In this document: one piece after another, positions 1 to 11,677 of the stretch
Numbering within the stretch: the stretch's first letter is position 1
Layout of the letters: each line of letters opens with the position of its first letter
Source: Blasia pusilla
Lineage: Eukaryota > Marchantiophyta > Marchantiopsida > Blasiales
Length of the DNA stretch: 64,000 nt
Direction: 5' to 3'
NCBI GenBank assembly: GCA_050084515.1
Contig: CM114271.1
Coordinates: forward strand, 15,376,001 to 15,440,000
Notes under the pieces: generated by a model
Told to the model about the DNA's origin: nothing
Seen by the model: the letters and a program-made list of their open reading frames with translations, nothing else
Databases searched by the model: none
Made by a program: the position numbers and the translations under genes

Positions 1-320
1 CCCTTTTTGTAACTTTCTGTGAATGTCTTCAAACAGGGTGGCAGTGAATAATCGTTCTCTTGTGACCTAAGTGAGTCTAGTATCCATAAAGAGTGCTATG
101 CCATACTGCCACCTGACATGAAAGCTAGAAACTTATAAATTGTGAATAGTTGAGGTGATTTTATGTCGATGGGGACCCAAAAGGGCCTTGGGAGATCTTC
201 TCAGAACCATGTATATGATCAGCCATCCTAACCGACTTCATCGGTTGATCTAAAATCTTAGGGAAATCAGTTTGGCCTGTAGAACTTTGACTAAAACCCC
301 ACCCCTCGCATGTGTCCCAA

Positions 321-3300
321 GTCCACTTATGGCACCAAAGCTCAAGGAGATGGATACGGTGATCACGAGGATACACCAAACACTGCTTAGCGAGTCTCCC
401 TCAGCTTCTCGGACTCTTTTGGTCAGTGGAAATGCATTCGCCGCCTGCGTCTTTATCATCATTTAGCTTGTCAAGCTTTGCTCGAGGAAGTCCTCAGTTC
501 TGGATCTTGGAATTATTCACCTTGCTATGTCAGTTACTTGCTTGACCTACTCATAAGAAGAGATCCACTCAAATAATTTAATGCTCTATCTGTATGACAA
601 GGTGTTGGTCAGTGATCATGGCATGACTGATGGTGGTAATCATGGAGGGGCTACTCATCAGGAGACTGATGCCCTTGCTCTTTTCATAACGGCCTCTGGC
701 TCTAAACATAAGTTCAACCTGCCAGCTGAGACGGATTCAGATTGGAATAAAAGGGGTTCAGCATATCAGGTATCCGCTTTAGTTCGAATTACCGCATATG
801 GATTTGGCTGCATAGACGCTTTGTAGATAATCGCCTGGATAGCCTTGAGTTGTAAGTAACGCACAGATTGAGGGCCTGACTGAGTTTACAGGTCGTGAAA
901 CATCCAGATTCTGAGCATCCTTCATTCAACTCCTTAGAATCGGTTCGGACTTGGTTATAGCTTCTCTCGTAATAGGCTTCCCGCTCCTTAGGCGTATTCA
1001 TCTTACGCAGTGAGTGCTTGACTAATTCATTACTTTCTTAGCTGGTCACTGTTTTAAAGATCCACATTGCATTTAACCCTGTTGGTGTAGTGAGCTGATG
1101 AAACTGTCTTCGGGTGTCAGGTGGATCTAGTGCCAACAATGGCTCTGCTCCTAGGAGTCCCAATTCCGAGAAACAGTGTCGGAGCTTTGCTTCAACCGCT
1201 TTTCTCCACTCTAACACGTTAGTCTCTTAACTGTTGACTCTCTTAAACATTCCACGTCATTTGCGTCTCTCCATTCAACATCAGCAAGAACGGTCTCATC
1301 CCATCGCCAGGATACTGATGCTTATCAGCGATATCATGAATAAACAAAAGTTCCTGACGCAAGTCTCTCTTTCTTCCCTTAAGTTGTTCTCTATTTCTTG
1401 CAAACCTGTAGATGTTAAGGCAGTCCAGGTGTTGGACCTCGAAGATGGCATACTGCATTTCCACTCATTAGGACTATAACCCTCACGCATTATTGGTGTC
1501 TTGCAGCTGAGCTACAGCTGAGGGCCATGGAACTAAATTCATGGCAACTCTTCAGGCTTCTGCATGTGCGATCTCCTCACTCAACTTGTATGGCCGAAGT
1601 CTGTAAAATGCAAGAGCCAGGAAAGCGCCACCATTTTCCGTCCACATCCAAGACTGGTGACAAAGTGGAAATACTTTGCACCTTATTCAGTGTGGCAGTG
1701 GATATGCACAATGAATGGTCTCGCAGACAAGGGGAAACCCCAAGGTTTCTTCTCAAAAACAATTCTGGGCTTCAACCTTTGCTAGCGTGGACAGCAGCTG
1801 CATTTGTTGATCATGATTTCTGCACAATACGGAAGACTAGGGTTTCCGTTGAAGGGAAGTGGTGATTGCTTATTATGTGTGGTGTGATAAGATATTGTTG
1901 GTGTGACAAGAAATTGTTCCCAATCACAGTAGAACCTTGCTGCATTCTTGTCGCAAACTTCCAGTAGGCTTCCAACTTCTGCTCTTTCTACTGTAAAAAG
2001 ATATTAAAACCTCATCACTTCTAACTGTTTCATAATGGAAATTTAAATAGGTGGCTAGGCATCTAAGGAATTGTTGTTTCTGATACCTACAGATCTTTGA
2101 GCGAGGAAGACTTGAGCTACACTGAAGTGAAAGAAGCGTACCTTCAATTTTTGAAGCCTACCTCGGAGTGGTTGGCCAGTGGCAGCACAGAGGTCTGTTG
2201 TTGAGATTACCGCAGAGTTCGACTCAAGTTTCACAGAAAGAATAAGATGGAATGGAGCTGTTGAGAACAAAAGTTGACTTCCGAGTAAACAAAATGCTGA
2301 TGTTTCTCATGACTGGAACAGAAACGCTTCGACCTCGTTTTCAGTGGAGGCTCAATGATGGTGATGTCCACGATTATCTTTGTGCTTGGACTTCGCCAGT
2401 CATTGAAGATTATCCACGAGGAATCTTCCTTGACAAGCGAGGCATTCAGAGAGAGGGCCCCTTTCACCATGAAGTTCATAGCCGTTGGTGGGGTATGTGT
2501 ACACGCAGCAAGTTTTGGATCCAGTTCGTTAGTTGAAGAAGAACAACACACTTGGCAATTCATGATTTGTACCTTACTCCTAGCATTTATTCGGTTCTCT
2601 TTCCAGCAGTTTGATAACATGGACAGCAGACTGTGCGAAAAGATTGGAAAATTACAGGCTGCAGCAGAAGGATCAGGGGCCGATACCCAAAGCAAACCGC
2701 CCCACAAGATGAGTGGTAATATACTGGGTATGCCAACGAGAGTGCATGTGAACAAGAATCTGGGACAGGCTCTGCGAGTATGTCTGCTGCTGATCCTCGG
2801 AAGAACAATACGAGGCTGGCATCGCAGTGGTGTTAACTGGAGCCACTTGCCAGACATTGCAAAATCACTGGAGAATGGCCCTCCGATAATCACTGCTCGT
2901 GTACATAAAGCATGCGTCTTTCTTGTTACCCTCATATGTTGGAGCTTGATACCAAAGTCACTTCCAAGATTCGTCCACAAGACAGCGACAGTAAGCCTCA
3001 TACTCTCAGCCTTTTTGATACTCTTATACATGAAATGTATAGGTAACCAGGCAATACCTTCACTGGATGCTGGGGCTACATCCATTGCTCGCATGGTCTT
3101 CGGTGTTCTGGGTGCAACAAGCTTGTGCGCGCTCTTCGTCTTCCCATGGATTATCTCCATCAAACCTGCCCTGGACATTTCTTCAAATCCAACTATAGGT
3201 GGGGCTCATAAGGAAGCAGGATCGTATGGTGGATCCGGCTCCGGGGAGGAAGATTGTAGAATGGGCACCTTTGAGTCTGCGGTAGGAGAATCCATGGATG

Positions 3301-4676
3301 CCACAGGCAGATTGTTGGTGTCATGTTGGTGTCTTCTGCAACTACTGTTACAACAACCAGTGAATTCAGGACCTATCTTATTACTGCTCCTGCAGCTTTT
3401 GCTCACTCTAAGCTTCTTTCGTGACTCCAAACTCTCTTCTCAACGATGGATATCTGTGAGTACTCCGCCCAGTTAACAGCATATGTGTCTCTTGGGAGGA
3501 TCGGATGTGTATTTTCACTTCAAATCAGGAACTTCTTTCTGGTACTTTTGTTCCAACAGGGCCTTTTGACATTTGCCATCCGCAGGTGTTGACTCTGCAT
3601 TGGCTTGGGGCTTCTGGTCACTTTGGGCTAGGCAACAGCAACACACTTGCAACTGTGGATGTCGCTGGTGCCTACATTGTAAGTGGAGTAACAATCTGGT
3701 GGACGTCATCACAGTGTTTGTTTCCATTCAATACGGAGCCATATGGACAGGAGCTGAACTTGCTGTGTGTATCCACTGTCCTCCATCATTATAGGATACA
3801 AGCCGTGGCAAGTTCAGAATTTGAACTGGTTTTGAAGTGGAATTTCTTCCTTAAAAAACATATTGCCCACCATTAATGGTCTGAATTGTTCGCAGGGCTT
3901 ATCATCTCATTCCACAGTGCTTTCAGGAATTCTGGCGTTCATCATCACTTATGCATCCCCGCTTCTTTACATGCAAGGGTTCCTCCTCGTGAACTCTTCG
4001 AGAGTTCGAGTTCTTGATCATGGATTAACCGTTTCCCAATGGTGGCTCATTGAAAACCTGGCTTTGCCATGCTTCTTATCACTTGCTGTAAACAGCGTCG
4101 TATTGACTGCCTTCACGGTGGTCCTCCTCCTGATGCAAAATCATCTGTTCGTGTGGAGTGTCTTCTCTCCCAAGTAAGTGCCTCGACTTCTCTGCAGCAA
4201 GTGACGAAAAACTAGTCCTTCATCTCTTCAAGTATTGAAGTTGTAAAACTACTCAACCTTCTACAAGTGTACCCCCTGCCATGTTACCGTAGAACTACAA
4301 CGCCTTGTCTCTGTGTCGTCGCCACATTGGAAACATTCTATGTCACATGAGGTCGATTTTGTAAGTGGTCCACTCTCGGGATTTGAATTGGTCACGTCAA
4401 TCGGATCAGATCAGTGTGAAATTTACGGTGAAGTCTACACGGGATTCCTGCATTTCATTTTGAAGTACAATGTATTTAAATCCAAGGGTCAGGCAAGGCA
4501 TTCATTTTGTTTCCTGTTGTTTCGACAGATACCTGTACATCGTAGCAACTACAATTTGCACCTACGTGGGCACGCTGATCTTTGTTGCGGTTGGAGCCTA
4601 TTCGAGCCTTGTTCTCTTAAGAAGAATCGAGCTTCAAAGCAGATCAACGAAGGTTCGCAGAAGCAAAAGGGAGTGA
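321..4676 (+). CDS. GPI ethanolamine-phosphate transferase 2-like (PIG-G/GPI7), 5' partial
   Basis: C-terminal part of an ER membrane enzyme that, in this family, adds ethanolamine phosphate to the second mannose of GPI anchors. Exons I can support: 321-421, 602-769, 1121-1217, 1507-1743, 2093-2192, a long one of about 2345-3455, 3586-3678, 3896-4173 and 4529-4676 (TGA stop). The exon at 602 carries the alkaline-phosphatase-fold signature SDHGMTDGGNHGG, and the exon before it has PLMAPKLKEMD, both typical of PIG-G. The long exon has several hydrophobic segments and the GWHRSGVNWSHLPDI segment. Later exons carry GLGNSNTLATVDVAGAYI and then GLSSHSTVLSG in phase. The last exon ends in a basic tail, VRRSKRE. 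The N-terminal exons lie upstream of the window. The start of the long exon is unresolved: its frame does not join cleanly to 2192, so a small exon may lie in 2193-2345, and another may lie in 3526-3560. Family assignment is firm; the PIG-G rather than PIG-O choice is by remembered motif similarity. Confidence 0.85.
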
Positions 4677-7493
4677 GATTCTCTAATGGCCTAGCGGCAA
4701 CTCACGTTGGACAAGGGAGAATTAATCACACCTGCGGATTAAAGCTATGCTCTTATAGTATACATTGACTGCCCGCATCAATCTAGATTTACATGAAATT
4801 GATTCCTTTGGAAAACAAACCCTCCGCTTTTTCATTTGCTCGGCCGTTACGTCAGGGTTTGCGCCAGTCCCAGGGCCTGGACGAGGATGGTTCCTTATGC
4901 ACTGCATGCTTCGAAACCATAGCCAAAACCCGGATCTCGCTTTGCATTAACCACAACCTACCAAGACATCATGTTTCCTTGGGGTTTCTTTCTACCACCT
5001 GCATGTGCTTCAACTGCAAAACAGAGTATATGCATAACTGCAAGTTGGACGCTGGGAAAAGGGATCTCGCTTCCATGTGATTCCACTCGCCTTCGACACA
5101 GACGAGATCCACCCAAAGCCACGGCGCGAATCCCACCAGCTGACATACTCGAGGTATCACCAGCACGTCAGGGGCGTGGACGGATTTGTCAAAGCATTTC
5201 ATTTCACTTTCATGCACGCAATTAGATTCAGTCACAGTTAAAAAGCTCCGAATTTCTAAATAATTTAAAGAGAATTGGGTTTGAGGACCCCCATCCTCCG
5301 GTGCTGAGGAGAGTAACAGAAGAGGATGAATAAATTCCTTTCCTAAGGGTGATTTTCATCCTGGAGATGATTGCTAGCTTTTTATCATAAAGTTCCGCCC
5401 AATCGAGAACATTGTCGTACACACGAAAATATGCAATACTCTTTGTGTGATACGGCCCAAGAAGAGATCTGATGGAAATAGTATCCTTGCGACTTGTCTA
5501 GTATGTATCACCAGTGCATGACCATCACACTTATACTACACTAGCGCAAGACTATCACAGAATATCACATGAGAACCGTAAAGAACCGTGCACGGAGCAC
5601 ACAAAAAAAAATTAAATTCTTGCCGCCCATAATATAGAAGACTTTGTTCTTATTCACTTGTTATACACATGTGTATAAGTACACATGCATGGGAGCCAAA
5701 TGGACTCATCGAGATAGGTGTTGGCGAATCAGAGAAACCCTCTCCAATAATAATATAGATCATTAAAGGACTTTAGATCAACACATGATGAAGGTGCAGT
5801 TGAATGTTTTGAAAAGCTACTACTTACTGTTAATTTCCATATTATGTTCCTGTTGAACATGATCCATGCAGTCTTGAGATATCAAACTAGTAATTCCCAT
5901 TTCATCGTGTCATACTTGGGCCAACAACAGATGCCCAAGTGTGTTATCTCTTCATCAAACACGAGTGGATAACGGTGAGCTGCACAGGTTAGCAATGATG
6001 ATTAATTTATTTAAGCTTTTGACATCTGCTTGACTCGCGTCATCTGCCCGTGCCACATGCCCGACATACCTCACTGCCCAGGTTCCGCGACCCGAGCGAC
6101 CCAGGCGAGGGTGTCCGCACTCCGTACCCGTCGTCACTGCTAGTCCCGGTCTTGCAGTCTGGCTCGGGCCAGGGTCCTCTTGCCCGTAGGTGATCCGTGA
6201 AGCTGCAGGGGACAAAGTACTTGAAAGACTCCGCGTGTCAAAGCAGTGTAGGCTGAAAACGCTCCCCTTTTGACAGTCACTGTACATTGGTTTGGACTGT
6301 CGAGTGTTTGCAGAGTAGGAGGTTCAGTGCTGTACTATGGAGTGGTATCTCTGTATTATTGATAAAAGAATATTTCCTTGATCTTCTAGACGTATATCGT
6401 CACTGAACTTCCATAGAATCGTTTTCAGTCGGGGTCTCGCTAGCCGCGCTGTCATCAAAACGAGATGCTTTTAAGCGAAGATGGAAAACAGTGGCTGCAT
6501 TGGTATACGTGCGATTACAATTTATGGCATCTGTTCCTTAGAAGAGACAAGTTAGACGGAAGTTATCGGCATTACTAACACAAGCACACGTCCAACAGAC
6601 CAGACAGTTGCACATCCAGAAACGTGGAATTCCATGTACCCTTCTGGCGAGCGCCATCAGAGTGATGCACGAGACAAGAATGATTCTCTCTCCGTACTCC
6701 GCTGCAGGTTTCTGTTTCTTTCCACAAACGACCCACTCAAGTGTCTAAGGAACATCGACTATTCTACACTACTATTCTCAAAATGCTCGAGAATTGTTCC
6801 TAGGTACACAACAAAATGTCAGGGGCTGGTTCTTCGTGCATCCCAAAGAAATGGGCAGAACGAACTCGACCAAATGGCAAGAATCGTAGCACAGGAGTCG
6901 GTAACATTAGCTCGCACGGAAACGAGAGGCCATGCCTTGTGGTTGAGGTGATGGTAAAGATAAGATAGATGATGTCCACCGCCGGCACTTACAGCTCCGC
7001 TCCCGCGAAATCCTTCAAAATGGGAGCCCTGATCACTCTCCCAGTTCCACCTCTGTACATGGCATCTTCACCACTCTCCATGGCAAACAGAGCCGTAGGA
7101 CACGATGGTCAGTGCCGCTCCTGAGGTGTTCCTGCTTCGATTTTCTTATTGGTTTTAGTGCTGAGTCCGCAATTTATGGCCTGACCCATGCGAGAACCCA
7201 TTCCTCCGTATGGGTGTGTTGACAGGATAACAGACATCTCCCCAATGAGGAGCTGATCATCCTCCCCTGACATTCAAGGCAACTTCCGACGGAGCTACGA
7301 AAAAATCCTCAGGTGAAACCAAATGCAATTCATCCAATCGTTCAGGACAGGTCAATAGAAGTTTGCACCTGCCTTCACCTACAACTCTAGGTCACACATT
7401 GGTTCTCCTTCCATAGAGAATTCGAGGCCCTTCACCTTCTAGCTCGACCCTTATTTTTCCACTTGCCGTAAACTAACAACGTACTTCATCTGG
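4677..7493. other. Intergenic, no gene recognised
   Basis: This lies between the PIG-G stop and the LOLITA stop, so both genes end towards it (convergent). An A-rich run lies near 5600-5620. At about 5737-5759 the minus strand carries a Helitron-like 5' terminus (A then TCTATATTATTATTGG), but I see no matching 3' end. A 110-codon minus-strand open frame at 5955-6287 matches nothing I know, and its GC-rich middle (6030-6200) differs from its surroundings. A weak LTR-like end (AT-rich, after a run of TG/CA) lies near 6330-6400. No coding gene can be supported. Confidence 0.5.
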
Positions 7494-7937
7494 TCAGGCT
7501 TCCGCAAGCGGCTTCAACCTCGTCAGCCTTCTAACGCGATCCTTATCTGTTTGCTCCAGCCTTCCCCGGACCACAATCTCATCCAGACACAGACACACTT
7601 TCCCGTACTTCTCAAGAAAAACTCGCTCGCTCGGCGCTCTCTTGCACACATCTCGGACGGATGTTGTGATGGCAGTCAGCACCTCGACAAGGGCCAGCTC
7701 GTCGTATTCGTCCTTTCCAACGGTGAAAACACAGATGTCCCCGAGTGCCGCGTAGACGACGAACACGGCCTTGTGCGAGGCCACGAACTGCTCGTCATCA
7801 CGAGCCGTTTTCAGATTGTCCGCAGTGAGCTTGAGCAGAAATGATCGCCATTGTAGCCTCTCGTCCGTGGGGAGCCCGTGATACCGCTCCAAAAGTACTG
7901 TCCCCGATCGCGTCCCGATCAACACAACCAACAACAT
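7494..7937 (-). CDS. LOLITA: TPLATE complex small subunit LOLITA (longin-like)
   Basis: An intronless 147-residue protein starting MLLVVLIGTRSGTVLLERY. It matches the plant LOLITA family (longin/sigma-adaptin-like), the small subunit of the TPLATE complex that works with clathrin and AP-2 in endocytosis at the plasma membrane. Diagnostic stretches are ERLQWRSFLLKLTADNLK (about residues 27-44), VGKDEYDELALVE (about 74-86), ERVFLEKYGKVCLCLDEIV (about 104-122) and the C-terminal TDKDRVRRLTRLKP. The length fits one longin domain with nothing added. The start ATG gives the hydrophobic first beta-strand expected of the fold, and the stop is TGA. Local GC is much higher than in flanking DNA, as in an intact gene. 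The gene is convergent with PIG-G. An alternative reading as coatomer zeta or AP sigma is less likely because the central WRSFL and DEYDELAL segments are LOLITA-like. The family is recalled, not searched. Confidence 0.88.
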   Translation of the reverse strand: MLLVVLIGTRSGTVLLERYHGLPTDERLQWRSFLLKLTADNLKTARDDEQFVASHKAVFVVYAALGDICVFTVGKDEYDELALVEVLTAITTSVRDVCKRAPSERVFLEKYGKVCLCLDEIVVRGRLEQTDKDRVRRLTRLKPLAEA

Positions 7938-9509
7938 CTCTGCGATCCCTCCGCCTCGGGCAGCTGCTCAGATCGATCGTCTCCTTACGTTTCCACCATG
8001 AAAAACCACCTCGTGCAACTTCCCGGTTCGATCCTGTCGTTAGTTCGGCTCCCAGCTTTCAGAAAGCTTTAAAACTTTCTGGCGCCACGATGAAACACAA
8101 GCAGTAAGTGTTCAAGGCCCTTTGGATAATGAAACATCATTGCGGCTAACCAAGGTATTTCCTCGTTAGACACAGAGAGAGAGAGAGATGAATCGCTATA
8201 GACATTACATTTGGATTATTGACTGAGCCTGGTTACAGGCGAAGAGATTCATCACCATCACTACGTGCAATCCAAATATGTTTTTTTCTACTTCTGTCTG
8301 AACTGTGATTACACGAGAGACGGGTCCATGCACAGGATTACAGGGTGAGGCCATTGTGAAATCGAGATGAGTGATTAGACGTGGGACAGTCGTGAAATTG
8401 AGATGTACCGCTGAAAGAAAAGTCAGGGTACTCATCCACCATCACACTGTATGAAGGGTTCAATTGCATGTATGTTTCGAATAGTGGTATTGTGTAAATT
8501 CAGGCAATTGAGTGGCATCCATGACTTAGGATGTCACTAAGAAACAAAATACATTCGACAGTTGCACGCACAAGGACTTCTCATACCATCTACTGCACGT
8601 TCACACTAGCTCACTTGTAAACAATCTGCGAACCATTGCCCACTGAATTTACTTTCCGGCAAGTTTCTAAACTTCCATTAGAGTTCCACATTAGCCAGAG
8701 TTTACAGGTAAAGAGAGAGCAATAAGTGCCCAGCTCGTATAACTTCAACAATCCCTGGACCGCACGCTATCGCAATTAGAGAACATCTAAAATAACACTA
8801 CTTTACAAATAATGATCGATACGAAGAAAGGATGGCGAGCACTAAGGTAGCGTCCCAGTTCCACAAATTTCACATCCAGAAACTCCATTCCCAAGACCTT
8901 CACCTAGAAACCTCGGGCACAATATCGAGATCGACTGCACCAGGCCTCCGAACCAAAGGCCCCATCTAACATTCCACAGCTTCTCATCCCCTTCTTGACC
9001 AACTCAGCATGACAACCCTGAGCACACAGCTAATCGACCAAGAAAGCACGCAAACAAAGACACTCACTGCAAGAAAATCATCAACTTACTTCCAGCCCCG
9101 CTTCACCCAACCAGAACCAAAAATCAATCACATCAACCTCGATCATTCCCAACGTTTGCATGGTTTCATCCTCGTGCAGGGACGCAACCAAAAAAGACTC
9201 AACCCTCGAAACAAGATCCAGTTCGCAACATGAACCATGGCGTGTAGGCTTCGTAGATTCCTCATGTGCAGCCTGTACGCACGAAATCAGCGGAAACTTA
9301 CAAAAGCAGCAGCGGAGAATCACAGGCCCTCTACATACCTCGAGATCGGCCCGACAGCGTCGCGCAACACGAAGGAAACCCCAATCTCCCCCTCAGCCGC
9401 TCGTGTAGATACGGTACCTTGGATAAAAGCGCGACGACAGAGCGGGAGAGATCGGGAAACGAGACCCGGCGAAATGAAGAAACGTTTCGTGGTCGGCCGC
9501 TACTTGAAG
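7938..9509. other. 5' flank of LOLITA and intergenic DNA
   Basis: This is the presumed promoter and 5' UTR of the minus-strand LOLITA gene. A short GA run sits at about 8173-8188, roughly 240 bp upstream of its start codon. Open frames of 74-136 codons at 9009-9676 overlap on both strands, have no recognisable domains and are probably chance. No RNA gene was recognised. Confidence 0.45.
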
Positions 9510-9554
9510 TAACATGTATAATACTACTTTTGACTAGTAGTATTATACATGTTA
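9510..9554. repeat. Perfect short hairpin
   Basis: Arms at 9510-9528 and 9536-9554 are perfect reverse complements (19 bp) around a 7-nt loop. The arms are AT-rich and contain ACATGT. Nothing nearby shows that this is the terminus of a transposon. The sequence between here and 9998 ends in a Helitron-like 5' motif on the minus strand. Confidence 0.95.
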
Positions 9555-10116
9555 AGGCGCATCGGAAATTAAAAAAAAAAGTCCGTGAAGGGATTAATAA
9601 TGCGGGCACACAATTATTCTTGCTTTTCATAGAAAAACATTTCTGCCGAATAGAGAGGGCAATTCCCTTCACTTAATCACTTCACTCCTCTTAAGGGAAT
9701 CTTTTTCTTGTTGTTTGTAGAGAGGGAAAAAATTTCTTGTCGCCCGGTTGTCTATGTGAAACACGTGTTTGCAAATCAAGAAGGGAAACACGAGTAACAA
9801 AAGGAGATAGATTTAACAAACGAGTTTCCCATACGGGAAACTTTGTTAGGTTTTAGTTCCCCTTGTTAGTTCTTAGCTCCTCTTGTTGACTCTTCTATTA
9901 AGTCGTACACATGTCAATGCGGGAGGAGTGCATAAAGTATACCTGTCGACACCAGAGGAGGGGTTCCTCAAACCCCATCCTCTTCTAATAATATAGATGG
10001 TGATTTTCGGGGACGTTGGTTGCGGGAAGGTGTATAGTTTTTGCGACGGGAAGTTTTGGGGAAAAATTTCCGTAAATCCTTACGGTCGCCGCAACCTAGT
10101 GCCCTGGGCCTACTAT

Positions 10117-11102
10117 GTTGAATGTTAGTTTTTCAGGTCACACTTTCCTTACTGGTCTGCATCTAACACACTCGCATTGATCATAGTTTGGGTCGGCCAA
10201 CTTCGCGTTTCCCGAGTCTTGGTTTTGAGTCACACTTCAAGTTCAACCGACCTAGATAGGGTTAGATACCAACGTAATCCCTCACTCCCCACTTTAGGCA
10301 AATCATTCAAAACTTGAGACACATTTCCTTGATAGTCTAGGAACTTCGAACAACACTAGTGCTCCTAGCGATCCCAATTGCCCAATGGACCTTGAACGAG
10401 TCCATAACCGATCCACCATGACTTGTCTTGATGTTAACACATCCCGTACTCTTGGTTCATCCCCATGGTTCCTCAGGTGGGGCTTCAAGTCCCATACACC
10501 CTTAGAGATCCTCCCCTTTATATATAGTTCTATAGATCCCCACCCTTTCCCTACATTTAGAGAAAGTCCTCGTGGAGAGCTCCTTGTGGTCTTCAACCCA
10601 ACTATCATCTTGATAGTTTGGGGATGGTTTCTAAATCTTTGCACATGTGTTTTTTTGGATTTGTAATGAGCTGGAATCGTCTTCTTACAAACTTTCCAAC
10701 GTCACCTTATCCATCCAAACGCATCTTGGATCTAACCGTTATGACCTCAAACATAGAGAATCCCCAAATGCTCAATCAAGTTCAAAGCCACATTGTAGTC
10801 CCCTTGGCACCCAACTCTTATGCAATTTGAGCTCTTTTCAAATCTTGCTTGATGTTTTGTTTTGTTATGCTAGGTCACAACCCCAATCTTTTTTAGACGC
10901 CCATCAAGGATCACGTCTCGCTTATGCAACTCGTGTCTCACTCATGAGACTCTGACATGCTTCCATCCTAGTGTGAGCCTACTAGAATTCTGATGTTCCG
11001 TGTTAGTACATATTTGGTTGTAAAGGTTGCGACATGTTGGGAGTGAGGGGCTTCATTGTACTTTGTATCAAATAATCGACCGAGATTAATACAATAAATT
11101 CA
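10117..11102 (+). repeat. Dispersed LTR-like repeat, copy 1
   Basis: About 1 kb with no coding content. It matches, in reverse orientation, the sequence at about 56070-56971; for example, the segment around 10741-10780 corresponds to the complement of 56350-56400. It begins near a TG, ends near a CA and has AATAAA-like sequence close to the end (about 11090-11099), which suggests a solo LTR. Exact limits and superfamily are not established. A TC microsatellite follows directly. Confidence 0.6.
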
Positions 11103-11114
11103 TTGATCTCAAAG

Positions 11115-11118
<4 letters not shown>

Positions 11119-11199
<81 letters not shown>
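11119..11199 (+). repeat. (CT)n microsatellite
   Basis: About 40 uninterrupted CT dinucleotides. It is the first of three long TC tracts in 11-14.4 kb and sits between the LTR-like repeat and the SINE candidate. Confidence 0.98.
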
Positions 11200-11202
<3 letters not shown>

Positions 11203-11462
11203 CATCAAGCGGTAGATGACCAAGAGGTTAGCTGAACAAACATAAGGTCCTCTTGAAGAGGTCTTGGGTTCAACTCTCCCCTTGGACAGTGGGGAGTGGT
11301 CTCAACCCCAGGGCAGTGGCGTCCCCTACCTAGGGCATGGATGGTCCATATTCGAGAGAGAGAATGCCTTGTGTGCCTTTCATGTGTGTGCCTTAACTAT
11401 GCTCTCAGGTTAAAAATCTGGATAAAATTCCAGGCCTTCACAAAAAAACAAAAACAAAAACC
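11203..11462 (+). mobile_element. tRNA-derived SINE candidate
   Basis: Pol III-like internal promoter elements are visible: an A-box-like stretch near 11208-11245 and a B-box-like GGGTTCAACTCTCC at about 11267-11280, spaced as in a tRNA. A tRNA-unrelated body of about 160 bp follows and ends in an A-rich tail (11441-11460). It lies between two TC tracts. I see no target-site duplication, and the A box is loose, so this is inference. Confidence 0.4.
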
Positions 11463-11584
11463 AAATCTCCTGAGTGAGAACCCTAAATCTAGATGTAAAG
11501 GTGCCATGTCGAATGCGATGTCAATTTCACATATGTGGAAGGGGTCCCATAAGCCAGATCGGCTTCCAGTGGACTAAAAATCTA

Positions 11585-11589
<5 letters not shown>

Positions 11590-11674
<85 letters not shown>
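11590..11674 (+). repeat. (TC)n microsatellite
   Basis: About 42 TC units, uninterrupted. It starts about 130 bp after the A-rich tail of the SINE candidate. Confidence 0.98.

Positions 11675-11677
<3 letters not shown>

Noticed and set aside
2231-3178. 315-codon minus-strand ORF
   Set aside because: It is a shadow of the long PIG-G exon on the other strand and has no domain of its own.
5955-6287. 110-codon GC-rich minus-strand ORF as a gene
   Set aside because: No recognisable domain, low-complexity composition, and no start or splice context that singles it out.
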